Below, in pieces: positions 6,071 to 12,676 of a stretch of 23,687 nucleotides of DNA. Below the pieces are notes generated by a model. The model was not told the DNA's origin and ran no database searches. It worked only from the letters and a program-made list of their open reading frames with translations. A program made the translations under genes and the position numbers. The DNA comes from DATHBD01 sp035296325 (GTDB lineage: Bacteria > Actinomycetota > Actinomycetes > Mycobacteriales > Micromonosporaceae), in assembly GCA_035296325.1 (NCBI GenBank), contig DATHBD010000065.1, forward strand, positions 1 to 23,687. Reading direction: 5' to 3'. Numbering within the stretch: the stretch's first letter is position 1; each line of letters opens with the position of its first letter.

Positions 6071-7348
6071 ATGCGTGTCCTGGTCGTCGCCGCTGATGCC
6101 GATCTCCGCAGTGCCATCAGCAGTTCCCTCCGCCGCGCGGGGCTTGAAGCGGATGCCGCAGCCGACGTTCAAGCTGCCGAGCTCGCGCTCGCCGTAACCA
6201 CCTACGACTGCGTGGTGCTCGACCGGTCCCTGCCCGGCGGTGACGTCCCTGCCTACCTGAAACGCCGACGGTCGACGGTGTGGGCGGTGCCGGTGCTGGT
6301 CTTGACGGCGCCGAACCAGGTCTTTGATCTGGTAGCCGCACCGCCGGACGGGGACGACTTCCTGCCCAAACCGTTCGAAACGGCCGAGCTGGTCGCGAGG
6401 GTGCGAAGCCTGGGCCGCAGAGCGGCGGTCAGCGCACCGCCGGTGCTGCGTGCGGGGAACCTTGAAATCGACGTGGAGCGCCACGAGGCACGCCAAGGCG
6501 GCGTGCCTCTCGCGCTGACGGCGACAGAGTTCGCCATTCTCGAGACGCTGGTGACCCAGGTGGGGAAGGCAGTGCCGCGCACCTCCTTGATCTCCCACGC
6601 CTGGGATGAATTGCCCGACCCTGGGTTCGCTGAGCTCAACGTAGCGATCAGCCAGCTTCGACGGAAGCTTGGGCCGCCCGCGTTGATCCAGACGGTAAGA
6701 GGAGTCGGATACCAGCTCACGGTCGATTCAGGGGTGACGTTCCCAGTGACGATCTACCTGAGTGACGAGTCGGTCCATCGGGACGTCCAGGAAACGGTCG
6801 AGGAACTGCTCAACCAGGTCGGGGCCGAGATCGTCGACTGGGAGGAGCCCGTGCTCGGCTCGTGGTTCCGACGAATGCGGGCAAGCACCCGCGCCGCCGC
6901 CACATCCCCCGCGGCGCGGGAAGCCGCAGCTGTGGCGGCACACGCTCTCGACTCGCGGCTCGTGCTTGCGCAGGACGCGGCCGTCACCGCGACCATGATG
7001 CAAAACCTCGGTCCAGTCCTGGGAGCACTACAGCCGACCAAGGACGCGGTGATCCGCGTCGGGGCGCTGCTGATCGTAAAGGTCGAGTGGACAGTCGCCG
7101 TGCATCAGCTCACAGCCGCGCAGCAACTCATCCTCGACCATCAGCCGCAGTTGCTCACCTCGCCCCACGTCATTCTGGCGGCCCTGCGCCTGGATACCGA
7201 GGGCACCAGCACCGCCTCAGCCGCCTTCGCAAGCCCGGTGACGTATACAGGGGACACCATGCACGACTCGCAGTTACCGCGCGCCAGCCGCAACGCTGAC
7301 CGTTCAATCGAACCGGATGCTCCCGGCGGTCCGTGGCGCCTGCCATGA
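6071..7348 (+). CDS. Orphan OmpR-type response regulator with long novel C-terminal domain
   Basis: 425 residues from ATG 6071, which gives the standard receiver start MRVLVV and has GCGAGG upstream. Residues 1-115 are a receiver: phospho-acceptor Asp-51 (VVLDRSLPGGD), Thr-79, Lys-100 (PKPF). The metal-binding acidic pair expected after MRVLVV is Ala-7/Ala-8. Residues 125-216 are a winged helix of OmpR/PhoB type (LALTATEFAILETL, NVAISQLRRKLG, IQTVRGVGYQL). Residues 222-375 are an added domain: VTIYLSDESVHRDVQ, EEPVLGSWFRRMR, LDSRLVLAQDAAVTATMMQ, LQPTKDAVIRVGALLIVKVEW and LTSPHVILAAL. It has no membrane segment. I cannot name it; it reads like stand-alone actinomycete hypotheticals, an unverified impression. 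No kinase gene is near. The fusion and the missing acidic pair suggest a ligand- or protein-switched regulator. Confidence 0.82.
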   Translation: MRVLVVAADADLRSAISSSLRRAGLEADAAADVQAAELALAVTTYDCVVLDRSLPGGDVPAYLKRRRSTVWAVPVLVLTAPNQVFDLVAAPPDGDDFLPKPFETAELVARVRSLGRRAAVSAPPVLRAGNLEIDVERHEARQGGVPLALTATEFAILETLVTQVGKAVPRTSLISHAWDELPDPGFAELNVAISQLRRKLGPPALIQTVRGVGYQLTVDSGVTFPVTIYLSDESVHRDVQETVEELLNQVGAEIVDWEEPVLGSWFRRMRASTRAAATSPAAREAAAVAAHALDSRLVLAQDAAVTATMMQNLGPVLGALQPTKDAVIRVGALLIVKVEWTVAVHQLTAAQQLILDHQPQLLTSPHVILAALRLDTEGTSTASAAFASPVTYTGDTMHDSQLPRASRNADRSIEPDAPGGPWRLP

Positions 7349-7583
7349 TCCGTGGATGCGGACGGTCTGGATGCAGCCCACCTGTTCGGCACCCGGCGCG
7401 ATTCCGCCATGGTCCAGCAGAGAGACCGATCATGCCGGTTATGGTCGGGTCAGCTTGCACGGACGGCGGCATGTGAGAGCACCGGTGGGCATGGGTCCCA
7501 GACACGAGGCTCATTGCCGGTACGACGAAGTTGCCCCAGTCAAGCATGCTGGATAACGTGCTGAAACGTCGGCGGAGGTCGTG
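7349..7583. other. Gap between the response regulator and M23 gene
   Basis: 235 bp. Two overlapping plus-strand frames are open here but neither shows protein-like composition or a ribosome site. The gap suggests the peptidase has its own promoter rather than reading through from the regulator. Confidence 0.4.
7531..7559 (+). promoter_or_regulatory. Candidate promoter of the M23 peptidase gene
   Basis: TTGCCC (7531-7536) and TAACGT (7554-7559) are 17 nt apart, giving a leader of about 18 nt before the ATG at 7584. Both boxes match the consensus only in part. Confidence 0.3.
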
Positions 7584-8309
7584 ATGAGCCTTGCCCGCTC
7601 CGGATCGATACAGCCAGTGTTGCTGCTGCTCCCGTTCCGGGGAACTTGGATCGTTGAGAACAGCCCGGCTCGTCGGATCCCAAGTCACGGCACGCATGCC
7701 TTCGGCGCGAGTCACGCCATCGACTTCGTCAAAGTCCACGAGGGAAGGACAGCGCCAGTGCGGGACTGGCGAAGCATCTTGACCGTCGAACCAGTGGACC
7801 GCTTCTACGCTTTCAACCAGACGATCATCGCACCGGCCGGCGGCCGTGTCGTGTCGGCGCAGGACGGCGTTTCAGACCTTGTCGCCAGGCGCTCGCCACT
7901 GGCCCGGATCCCGTACGCGGTGACCCAACCATCGAGAGCGCGGCAGGGTGCGCGCGGACTCGCCGGCAACCACGTCATTCTCGATCTGGGTGACGGCGGA
8001 CCGTACCTCGTGCTTGCGCACCTGCGGTGCGGCACAGTGGCGGTACGGCCGGGAGAGGCGGTGGCCGCTCGGCAACCGCTGGGCCGCTGCGGCAACTCGG
8101 GCAACTCGACCCAGCCCCACGTGCACCTACAAGTCATGGACAACGTCGACCCGTTCGCCGCCGCCGGCGTGCCGATAGTGTTCCAGAACTACTGGGTCTG
8201 GCACCGAGACGGTACGAGTGAGTTCATGCAGAGCGGCATACCGGATACCGGCTGCATCGTCGAGGCGTCGGATATCGGCCTTGCCGGCCAGCCCGAGCAA
8301 TCTCTCTGA
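7584..8309 (+). CDS. M23/LytM-type peptidase-like protein, no signal peptide
   Basis: 241 residues. ATG 7584 follows GGAGG by 5 nt, so it is preferred over the adjacent GTG at 7581. The beta-lytic fold is visible: SHGTHAFGASHAIDFV (residues 34-49) supplies a His and Asp-47 as likely zinc ligands, IIAPAGGRVV (81-90) is the usual strand pair, NHVILDLGDG and YLVLAHLRCG (His-146) follow, then GRCGNSGNSTQPHVHLQV with the HxH pair at 179/181. LytM enzymes cut peptidoglycan cross-links. The first motif is not the textbook H-x-x-x-D, since His-44 is three residues before Asp-47 and His-38 is nine before it. A large insert (residues 91-128) precedes the core. No signal sequence or cell-wall-binding domain is seen, so export and substrate are open. 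Confidence 0.75.
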   Translation: MSLARSGSIQPVLLLLPFRGTWIVENSPARRIPSHGTHAFGASHAIDFVKVHEGRTAPVRDWRSILTVEPVDRFYAFNQTIIAPAGGRVVSAQDGVSDLVARRSPLARIPYAVTQPSRARQGARGLAGNHVILDLGDGGPYLVLAHLRCGTVAVRPGEAVAARQPLGRCGNSGNSTQPHVHLQVMDNVDPFAAAGVPIVFQNYWVWHRDGTSEFMQSGIPDTGCIVEASDIGLAGQPEQSL

Positions 8310-8491
8310 CACCATCGCTTACTCGCCTGGATTCACGGGCGCCTTCGACACCATTTCGAGTGCCGAGAATGGGAAGGGCGGGGTGCACTCAACTCGGCTA
8401 CTTGCGCGAACCCGTTGTTCGTCATCCGGCGGCATCTGCGGGCGGTGACGCAAGCGAACCGGTGCCGACTTCGCCGTCGCCCCCGGGATGG
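8310..8491. other. Convergent gene-end gap between the M23 gene and rny
   Basis: 182 bp between two convergent genes. It holds repeat copy 4 and, 20 bp before it, GCCGAG (8362-8367) that can pair with CTCGGC (8393-8398) across a 25-nt loop. A shared terminator would be expected here, but no compact hairpin was found. Confidence 0.4.
8387..8398 (+). repeat. Dispersed 12-bp element ACTCAACTCGGC, copy 4
   Basis: Exact copy 77 bp past the M23 stop codon. It is the last copy seen; none was noticed in the conserved half of the window. Confidence 0.55.
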
Positions 8492-10279
8492 TCAGCGGGC
8501 GATCTCGGTGACGCGCGACTCCCGCACCACGGTGACCCGGATCTGACCCGGATAGGTCAGCTCCTCCTCGATCTGCTTGGCGACATCCCGGGCCAGAACG
8601 GCCGCACCGATGTCATCAACATCGTCCGGCTTGACCATCACCCGGATCTCGCGACCGGCCTGCATGGCGAAGACCTTGTCGACGCCGGACTTCCCGGCGG
8701 CGATCTCCTCGATCCGCTCCAGCCGCTTGACGTATGACTCGAGGCTCTCCCGGCGGGCACCAGGCCGACCGCCCGAGCACGCGTCACTCGCCTGGGTGAG
8801 CACCGCCTCGATGGTCTGCGGGAGCACCTCGTTGTGGTGCGCCTCGATGGCGTGCACCACGTCGTCGGACTCCCCGTACTTGCGGGCGATGTCGGCCCCG
8901 ATCAGCGCGTGGCTGCCCTCGACCTCGTGGGTGAGTGCCTTTCCGATGTCGTGCAGGAAGGCGCACCGCTTGATCACGGGGGCGTCCAGGCGCAGTTCGG
9001 CGGCCATGATGCCGGCGATGTGCGCGGTCTCCACCAGGTGCTTGAGCACGTTCTGGCCGTACGAGGTCCGGTACCGCAGCCGGCCGAGCAGCGTCATCAG
9101 CTCCGGGTGCAGGTCGGTGATCCCCACGTCCACCAGCGCGTCCTCCGCCGCGCGCTGGCAGAGCCGGTCGACCTCGTGCTTGGCGAGATCGAACACCTCC
9201 TCGATTCGGTGCGGATGGATCCGCCCGTCCAGAACGAGCTTCTCCAGGGTGAGGCGCCCCACCTCCCGGCGGACCGGGTCAAAGCACGACAGCAGTACGG
9301 CCTCAGGAGTGTCGTCGATGATCAGGTTGACGCCGGTGACCGACTCGTACGCCCGGATGTTGCGACCCTCGCGGCCGATGATCCGGCCCTTCATCTCGTC
9401 GCTCGGCAGGTGCAGCACGCTGACCACACTCTCCGCCGTCTGCTCGCTCGCCACCCGCTGGATGGCGTCGACCACGATGTGCCGGGCCCGGTCCTCTGCG
9501 GTGGCGCGGGCGTCGTGCTCGATGTCGCGGATCAGGATCGCGGCCTCGCGCTTGGCCTGGCCCTCGATCGTGTCGATGAGTTCGGTCCGGGCCGCCTCTG
9601 CGGTCAATCCGGCGATCCGCTCCATCTCCAGCCGGCGCTGCTGCTCCGCCTCGGCCAACTGCTCCTCGCGCGTCCCGATGGCCGCCTCGCGTTCCAGCAA
9701 CTCCGCGGCGTTCGCGCTGATCCGCCGGTCCCGCTCGCCGAGGCGCTCAGCCTCCTGCGCCATCAGGCGTTCCCGCTCGTCGAGGCGGCGCTGCCGGCGC
9801 TCGGCATCCTGGGACTGCTCCTTGGCCGCGGCGGTCAGCTGGGCGACCTCCCGCTCGCCGGCCCGGCGCGCGGCGGCGCGAGCCTGCTCAGCGTCGTGCT
9901 CGGACTGGCGGTGCGCCCGCTCCAGCACGGACTCCGCTTCGGCCCGGGCCGCATCGAGAATGCGGCGAGCCTCAGCCCGCGCTGCGCTGGCTTCGGCCTT
10001 GGCCGCAGCGGCCTCGGTGCGCGCGGCGGCCGCAGCGACACGGGCGTCCTCGACAGCGGCGGTGGCATCCTCGGCGGCTGATCGTAGCGAGGCGAGCGAC
10101 GTCTCCTGCCGGTCCTTCTCCTCGAGGTACGCGGGGTCCGGTGCAACCCGCTCCGCCCCGCGCGGCTGGGTCGTGGCTGTGAGCCTGCGCAGCATCTTCA
10201 GGCCCACGACGACCGCGACGATGACCACGACCCCGATGAGGGCGATCGCTACCGCGAGCACCGTCTCGAGCCCTGGCAT
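8492..10279 (-). CDS. rny: Ribonuclease Y
   Basis: 595 residues from ATG 10279 (GAAGGAGG just upstream; the longer frame to 10318 lacks a site). RNase Y is a membrane-anchored endoribonuclease that starts mRNA decay. Residues 5-27 are the single membrane anchor (ETVLAVAIALIGVVVIV). About 45-250 is an Ala/Glu/Arg-rich coiled coil. A KH domain follows with GRIIGREGRNIRAYE near 296 and the NLIIDDTPE strand. The HD phosphohydrolase domain spans about 405-500, with HLVETAHIAG, the diagnostic FLHDIGKAL and HAIEAHHNEV. The C-terminus ends GQIRVTVVRESRVTEIAR as in orthologues. All domains are intact. It follows recA and recX on the same strand with a 333-bp gap, so it may have its own promoter as well. 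The next gene usually found in actinomycetes, miaB, is absent here. Confidence 0.96.
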   Translation of the reverse strand: MPGLETVLAVAIALIGVVVIVAVVVGLKMLRRLTATTQPRGAERVAPDPAYLEEKDRQETSLASLRSAAEDATAAVEDARVAAAAARTEAAAAKAEASAARAEARRILDAARAEAESVLERAHRQSEHDAEQARAAARRAGEREVAQLTAAAKEQSQDAERRQRRLDERERLMAQEAERLGERDRRISANAAELLEREAAIGTREEQLAEAEQQRRLEMERIAGLTAEAARTELIDTIEGQAKREAAILIRDIEHDARATAEDRARHIVVDAIQRVASEQTAESVVSVLHLPSDEMKGRIIGREGRNIRAYESVTGVNLIIDDTPEAVLLSCFDPVRREVGRLTLEKLVLDGRIHPHRIEEVFDLAKHEVDRLCQRAAEDALVDVGITDLHPELMTLLGRLRYRTSYGQNVLKHLVETAHIAGIMAAELRLDAPVIKRCAFLHDIGKALTHEVEGSHALIGADIARKYGESDDVVHAIEAHHNEVLPQTIEAVLTQASDACSGGRPGARRESLESYVKRLERIEEIAAGKSGVDKVFAMQAGREIRVMVKPDDVDDIGAAVLARDVAKQIEEELTYPGQIRVTVVRESRVTEIAR

Positions 10280-10612
10280 GTCGCCTCCTTCGCAGCTGCG
10301 GCGCGCAGGGTCGCACACCGACGTGAAGGAGACCCCCGCCCACGGGGGTGCCAGGGTACGTCTATGCAGCGGTGCTGGCGCACCGCGGTACGACGATATG
10401 GCGGCGCATCGCCGACCTCGGTCACGTTGCGATTTGCCCGGTTGACCTGGATTCGAGCCAGCAAGTGATGCTGATCTGTAATGCGATCTATGTTGTGCGG
10501 TAAACCCGCGGTGGTGGGGCGGTCTCCATCTGGTAACGCCGAGGCTAGGTTGTGCAGGCCGCTTCGGTCAAGGACTCATGATCCGACCGTAGTCGGGACG
10601 TACATGGTCAGG
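10280..10612. other. rny 5' region and recX 3' region
   Basis: 333 bp without a supported gene. Next to rny, ACCCCCG (10332-10338) and CGGGGGT (10343-10349) form a 7-bp stem with a CCCA loop about 53 nt before the rny start, so it would lie in its mRNA leader. Near recX, CCGAC (10583-10587) and GTCGG (10592-10596) form a short stem 17 nt after the recX stop, a weak terminator candidate. No clear -35/-10 pair for rny was found. Confidence 0.4.
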
Positions 10613-11221
10613 TCACTCCCCGTGATGATCATCACTCGGGTCGATCGCGCTGACCAGCGCATCCACGTCGATCTCCGTTGCGAACTCCGCGCTGATCTCG
10701 TCGGCGGCCAACGCCTCTTTAACGAGCCGGATCGCCAGGCCGGGCGGGTACCCCTTGCGGGCCAGCATGGCGACGAGCCGCCGCAGGGTGGCGGCATCGT
10801 CCCGGCGGGCACTCTGCCGCTCCGTGCGCAGCCGTCGCGCCACCAGCGCACGGGCAGTCGCCTCCTCGGTACCGGCGTCCAGCTGCTCCAGGGCCGTGTC
10901 CACCTGCTCGGCCGCCACGCCCTTGCGCCGAAGCTCTCCGGCGAGTGCCCGACCGGCCAGGCCCCGACCGTGGTGCCGACTCGCCACCCAGGCCTGGGCG
11001 AATGCCCCGTCGTCGACGATTCCCACGTCATCGTATCGATCGAGCAGCTCGTTGGCGATCTCGTCCGGGATGCCCTTCTTGCGCAGCGCTGCAGCGAGCT
11101 CGGCCCGGGTCCGGGGCCGGACGGAGAGCTGGCGCAGACAAATCTGCCGCGCCAGCTCTCGACTGTCCTGCTCGCTCCGGGGGCGCTCGGTGTCAGCCGC
11201 GTCGGGTGATCGACGCGCCAT
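10613..11221 (-). CDS. recX: RecX family regulator of RecA
   Basis: 202 residues. RecX binds RecA filaments and limits their growth and activity. The protein is almost all helix, built from three-helix repeats: LRQLSVRPRTRAELAAALR with the R-x-R-T-x-x-E-L signature, then IANELLDRYDDVGIVDDGAF and AQAWVASRHHGRGLAG (conserved D-D-x-x-[FY]-A-x-x-[WY] and R-G), then GRALAGELRRKGVAAEQVD and a C-terminal repeat ARKGYPPGLAIRLVKEAL. The start ATG at 11221 lies two bases after the recA stop (TGA-TC-ATG), the usual tight coupling. The N-terminal 20 residues are acidic and charged and vary in the family. It looks complete. Confidence 0.94.
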   Translation of the reverse strand: MARRSPDAADTERPRSEQDSRELARQICLRQLSVRPRTRAELAAALRKKGIPDEIANELLDRYDDVGIVDDGAFAQAWVASRHHGRGLAGRALAGELRRKGVAAEQVDTALEQLDAGTEEATARALVARRLRTERQSARRDDAATLRRLVAMLARKGYPPGLAIRLVKEALAADEISAEFATEIDVDALVSAIDPSDDHHGE

Positions 11222-11223
11222 GA

Positions 11224-12270
11224 TCAGAAGTCAACCGGCGGGATCGGGCCGGTGGCGGCGTCACTGGCCACCCCAACGCCCACTCCGAGCTTCTCCTTGA
11301 TCTTCTTCTCGACCTCGGCGGCGACGTCCGGGTTTTCCTTCAGGAAGGTGCGGGCGTTCTCCTTGCCCTGACCCAGCTGGTCGCCGTCATAGGTGTACCA
11401 GGCGCCCGCTTTGCGGATGATGTTCTGCTCCACACCCACGTCAATGAGCGAACCCTCGCGGGAGATGCCCTTGCCGTACATGATGTCGAACTCGGCCTGC
11501 TTGAACGGCGAGGCGACCTTGTTTTTCACAACCTTGACCCTGGTCCGGTTGCCGACCACGTCGGTGCCGTCCTTGAGGCTCTCGATCCGCCGCACGTCGA
11601 GGCGGATCGACGAGTAGAACTTCAGCGCCCGGCCACCGGTCGTCGTTTCGGGACTGCCGAACATCACACCGATCTTTTCGCGCAACTGGTTGATGAAGAT
11701 CGCGGTCGTGCCCGAGTTGCTGAGCGCACCGGTGATCTTCCGCAGCGCCTGGCTCATCAGCCGCGCCTGAAGGCCGACGTGGCTGTCGCCCATCTCCCCC
11801 TCGATCTCGGCCCGGGGCACCAGGGCGGCCACCGAGTCGATCACGATGATATCGAGCGCGCCGGACCGGATCAGCATGTCGACGATCTCGAGTGCCTGCT
11901 CACCGGTGTCGGGCTGGGACACCAGCAAGGCGTCGGTGTCCACCCCGAGGTTCTTGGCATAGTCCGGGTCCAGCGCGTGCTCCGCGTCGATGAATGCCGC
12001 GATGCCGCCCTGGGCCTGCGCGTTGGCGATGGCGTGCAACGCCACCGTGGTCTTCCCGCTCGACTCCGGCCCGTACACCTCGATGACGCGGCCCCGCGGC
12101 AGGCCACCGATGCCGAGGGCGATGTCGAGCGCGATCGAACCGGTCGGGATCACCGCCATGGGGGCGACGACGCGCTCACCAAGGCGCATCACCGAGCCCT
12201 TGCCGAACTGTTTGTCTATCTGTGAGAGGGCGAGGCCGAGCGCCTTCTCGCGATCGGGCATCACTGCCAT
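11224..12270 (-). CDS. recA: Recombinase RecA
   Basis: 348 residues from ATG 12270 (MAVMPDREKALGLAL), chosen for the family N-terminus and AGGAG upstream; the frame is open to 12489 but that part is not RecA-like. RecA forms ATP-dependent filaments on single-stranded DNA for strand exchange and triggers the SOS response. Seen: Walker A GPESSGKT (67-74), the Glu-bearing AAFIDAEHAL (91-100), Walker B LDIIVIDS (139-146), loop L1 EGEMGDSHVG (157-166), loop L2 GSPETTTGG (205-213), and the FINQLREKIGVMFG core. No intein interrupts it. The tail is GPIPPVDF, somewhat less acidic than in enterobacteria. It is followed at once by recX and preceded by the DUF3046 gene. The upstream region has a PafBC-type promoter. 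Confidence 0.99.
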   Translation of the reverse strand: MAVMPDREKALGLALSQIDKQFGKGSVMRLGERVVAPMAVIPTGSIALDIALGIGGLPRGRVIEVYGPESSGKTTVALHAIANAQAQGGIAAFIDAEHALDPDYAKNLGVDTDALLVSQPDTGEQALEIVDMLIRSGALDIIVIDSVAALVPRAEIEGEMGDSHVGLQARLMSQALRKITGALSNSGTTAIFINQLREKIGVMFGSPETTTGGRALKFYSSIRLDVRRIESLKDGTDVVGNRTRVKVVKNKVASPFKQAEFDIMYGKGISREGSLIDVGVEQNIIRKAGAWYTYDGDQLGQGKENARTFLKENPDVAAEVEKKIKEKLGVGVGVASDAATGPIPPVDF

Positions 12271-12325
12271 GTCAGCCACTCCTGGGTTCGCGGTCTTCGA
12301 TGTAGGGCGTCGGGTCACACCGCAC

Positions 12326-12347
12326 ACGCTAAGCACTGGGTACGACA
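12326..12347 (-). promoter_or_regulatory. RecA-NDp (PafBC-type) DNA-damage promoter of recA
   Basis: On the minus strand, reading toward recA, the site begins TGTCG and ends TTAGCGT with 10 bases between them. This matches the spacing of the mycobacterial RecA-NDp motif: TGTC-R at one end, a pyrimidine then TA at positions 16-18. Transcription would begin about 50 nt before the recA ATG. In mycobacteria this class is driven by the PafBC activator independently of LexA. The middle GGTGG part of the motif is not conserved. Confidence 0.5.
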
Positions 12348-12445
12348 GAAAACAGCGTCGACTCGCACCTGTGGATGACGGCCCTTCCCGCCTGTGGACA
12401 GTACCCGTACACCTGTACGAAGCGGGCCGCGACACGCCGGTCGGG

Positions 12446-12646
12446 TCACCGCAGCCGGTTCGGTACCCGGTCCGGGTACGCCGAGACAACCGCCCGCCAG
12501 ACCACCACCGTCTCCACGCCGCCAGCCAGCGCCTCGTCGATCGTGCGGCCGTTCAACTGGGCGAGCACCTGATCGTGGGCGACGCTCGCCGCGTACCCCG
12601 GCCCGAAGACCTGCTCCAGCCGGTACCAGAAATCCGTCAGCCGCAC
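12446..12646 (-). CDS. DUF3046 family protein
   Basis: 66 residues, starting with GTG at 12646, six bases after AGGAG. The sequence MRLTDFWYRLEQVFGPGYA, ARDxVLxxL-type AHDQVLAQLNGRTIDEAL and a closing VVVWRAVVSAY match the DUF3046 pattern, a small actinomycete family nearly always encoded just upstream of recA. Function is unknown. It is soluble, with no cysteines. It lies 175 bp before recA and 30 bp after the MFS gene, so it may be co-transcribed with the latter. The C-terminal RVPNRLR tail is longer than usual. Confidence 0.9.
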   Translation of the reverse strand: MRLTDFWYRLEQVFGPGYAASVAHDQVLAQLNGRTIDEALAGGVETVVVWRAVVSAYPDRVPNRLR

Positions 12647-12676
12647 GCCGCTCCTACTTCCTCCGCCAACTCCACG

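Noticed and set aside
7317..7564. Two overlapping 70-80-codon plus-strand frames between the regulator and M23 genes
   Set aside because: No ribosome site, no protein-like pattern, and one overlaps the regulator's end.
8577..10445. 622-codon plus-strand frame opposite rny
   Set aside because: Ser/Arg-rich antisense of the rny coiled coil, with no recognisable domain or ribosome site.
10441..10500. TTGACC-led promoter on the plus strand in the rny-recX gap
   Set aside because: No acceptable -10 at 16-18 nt, and no plus-strand gene follows.
12271..12445. LexA (SOS) box before recA
   Set aside because: Looked for GAAC...GTTC-type palindromes and found none; only half sites such as GCGAACCC.
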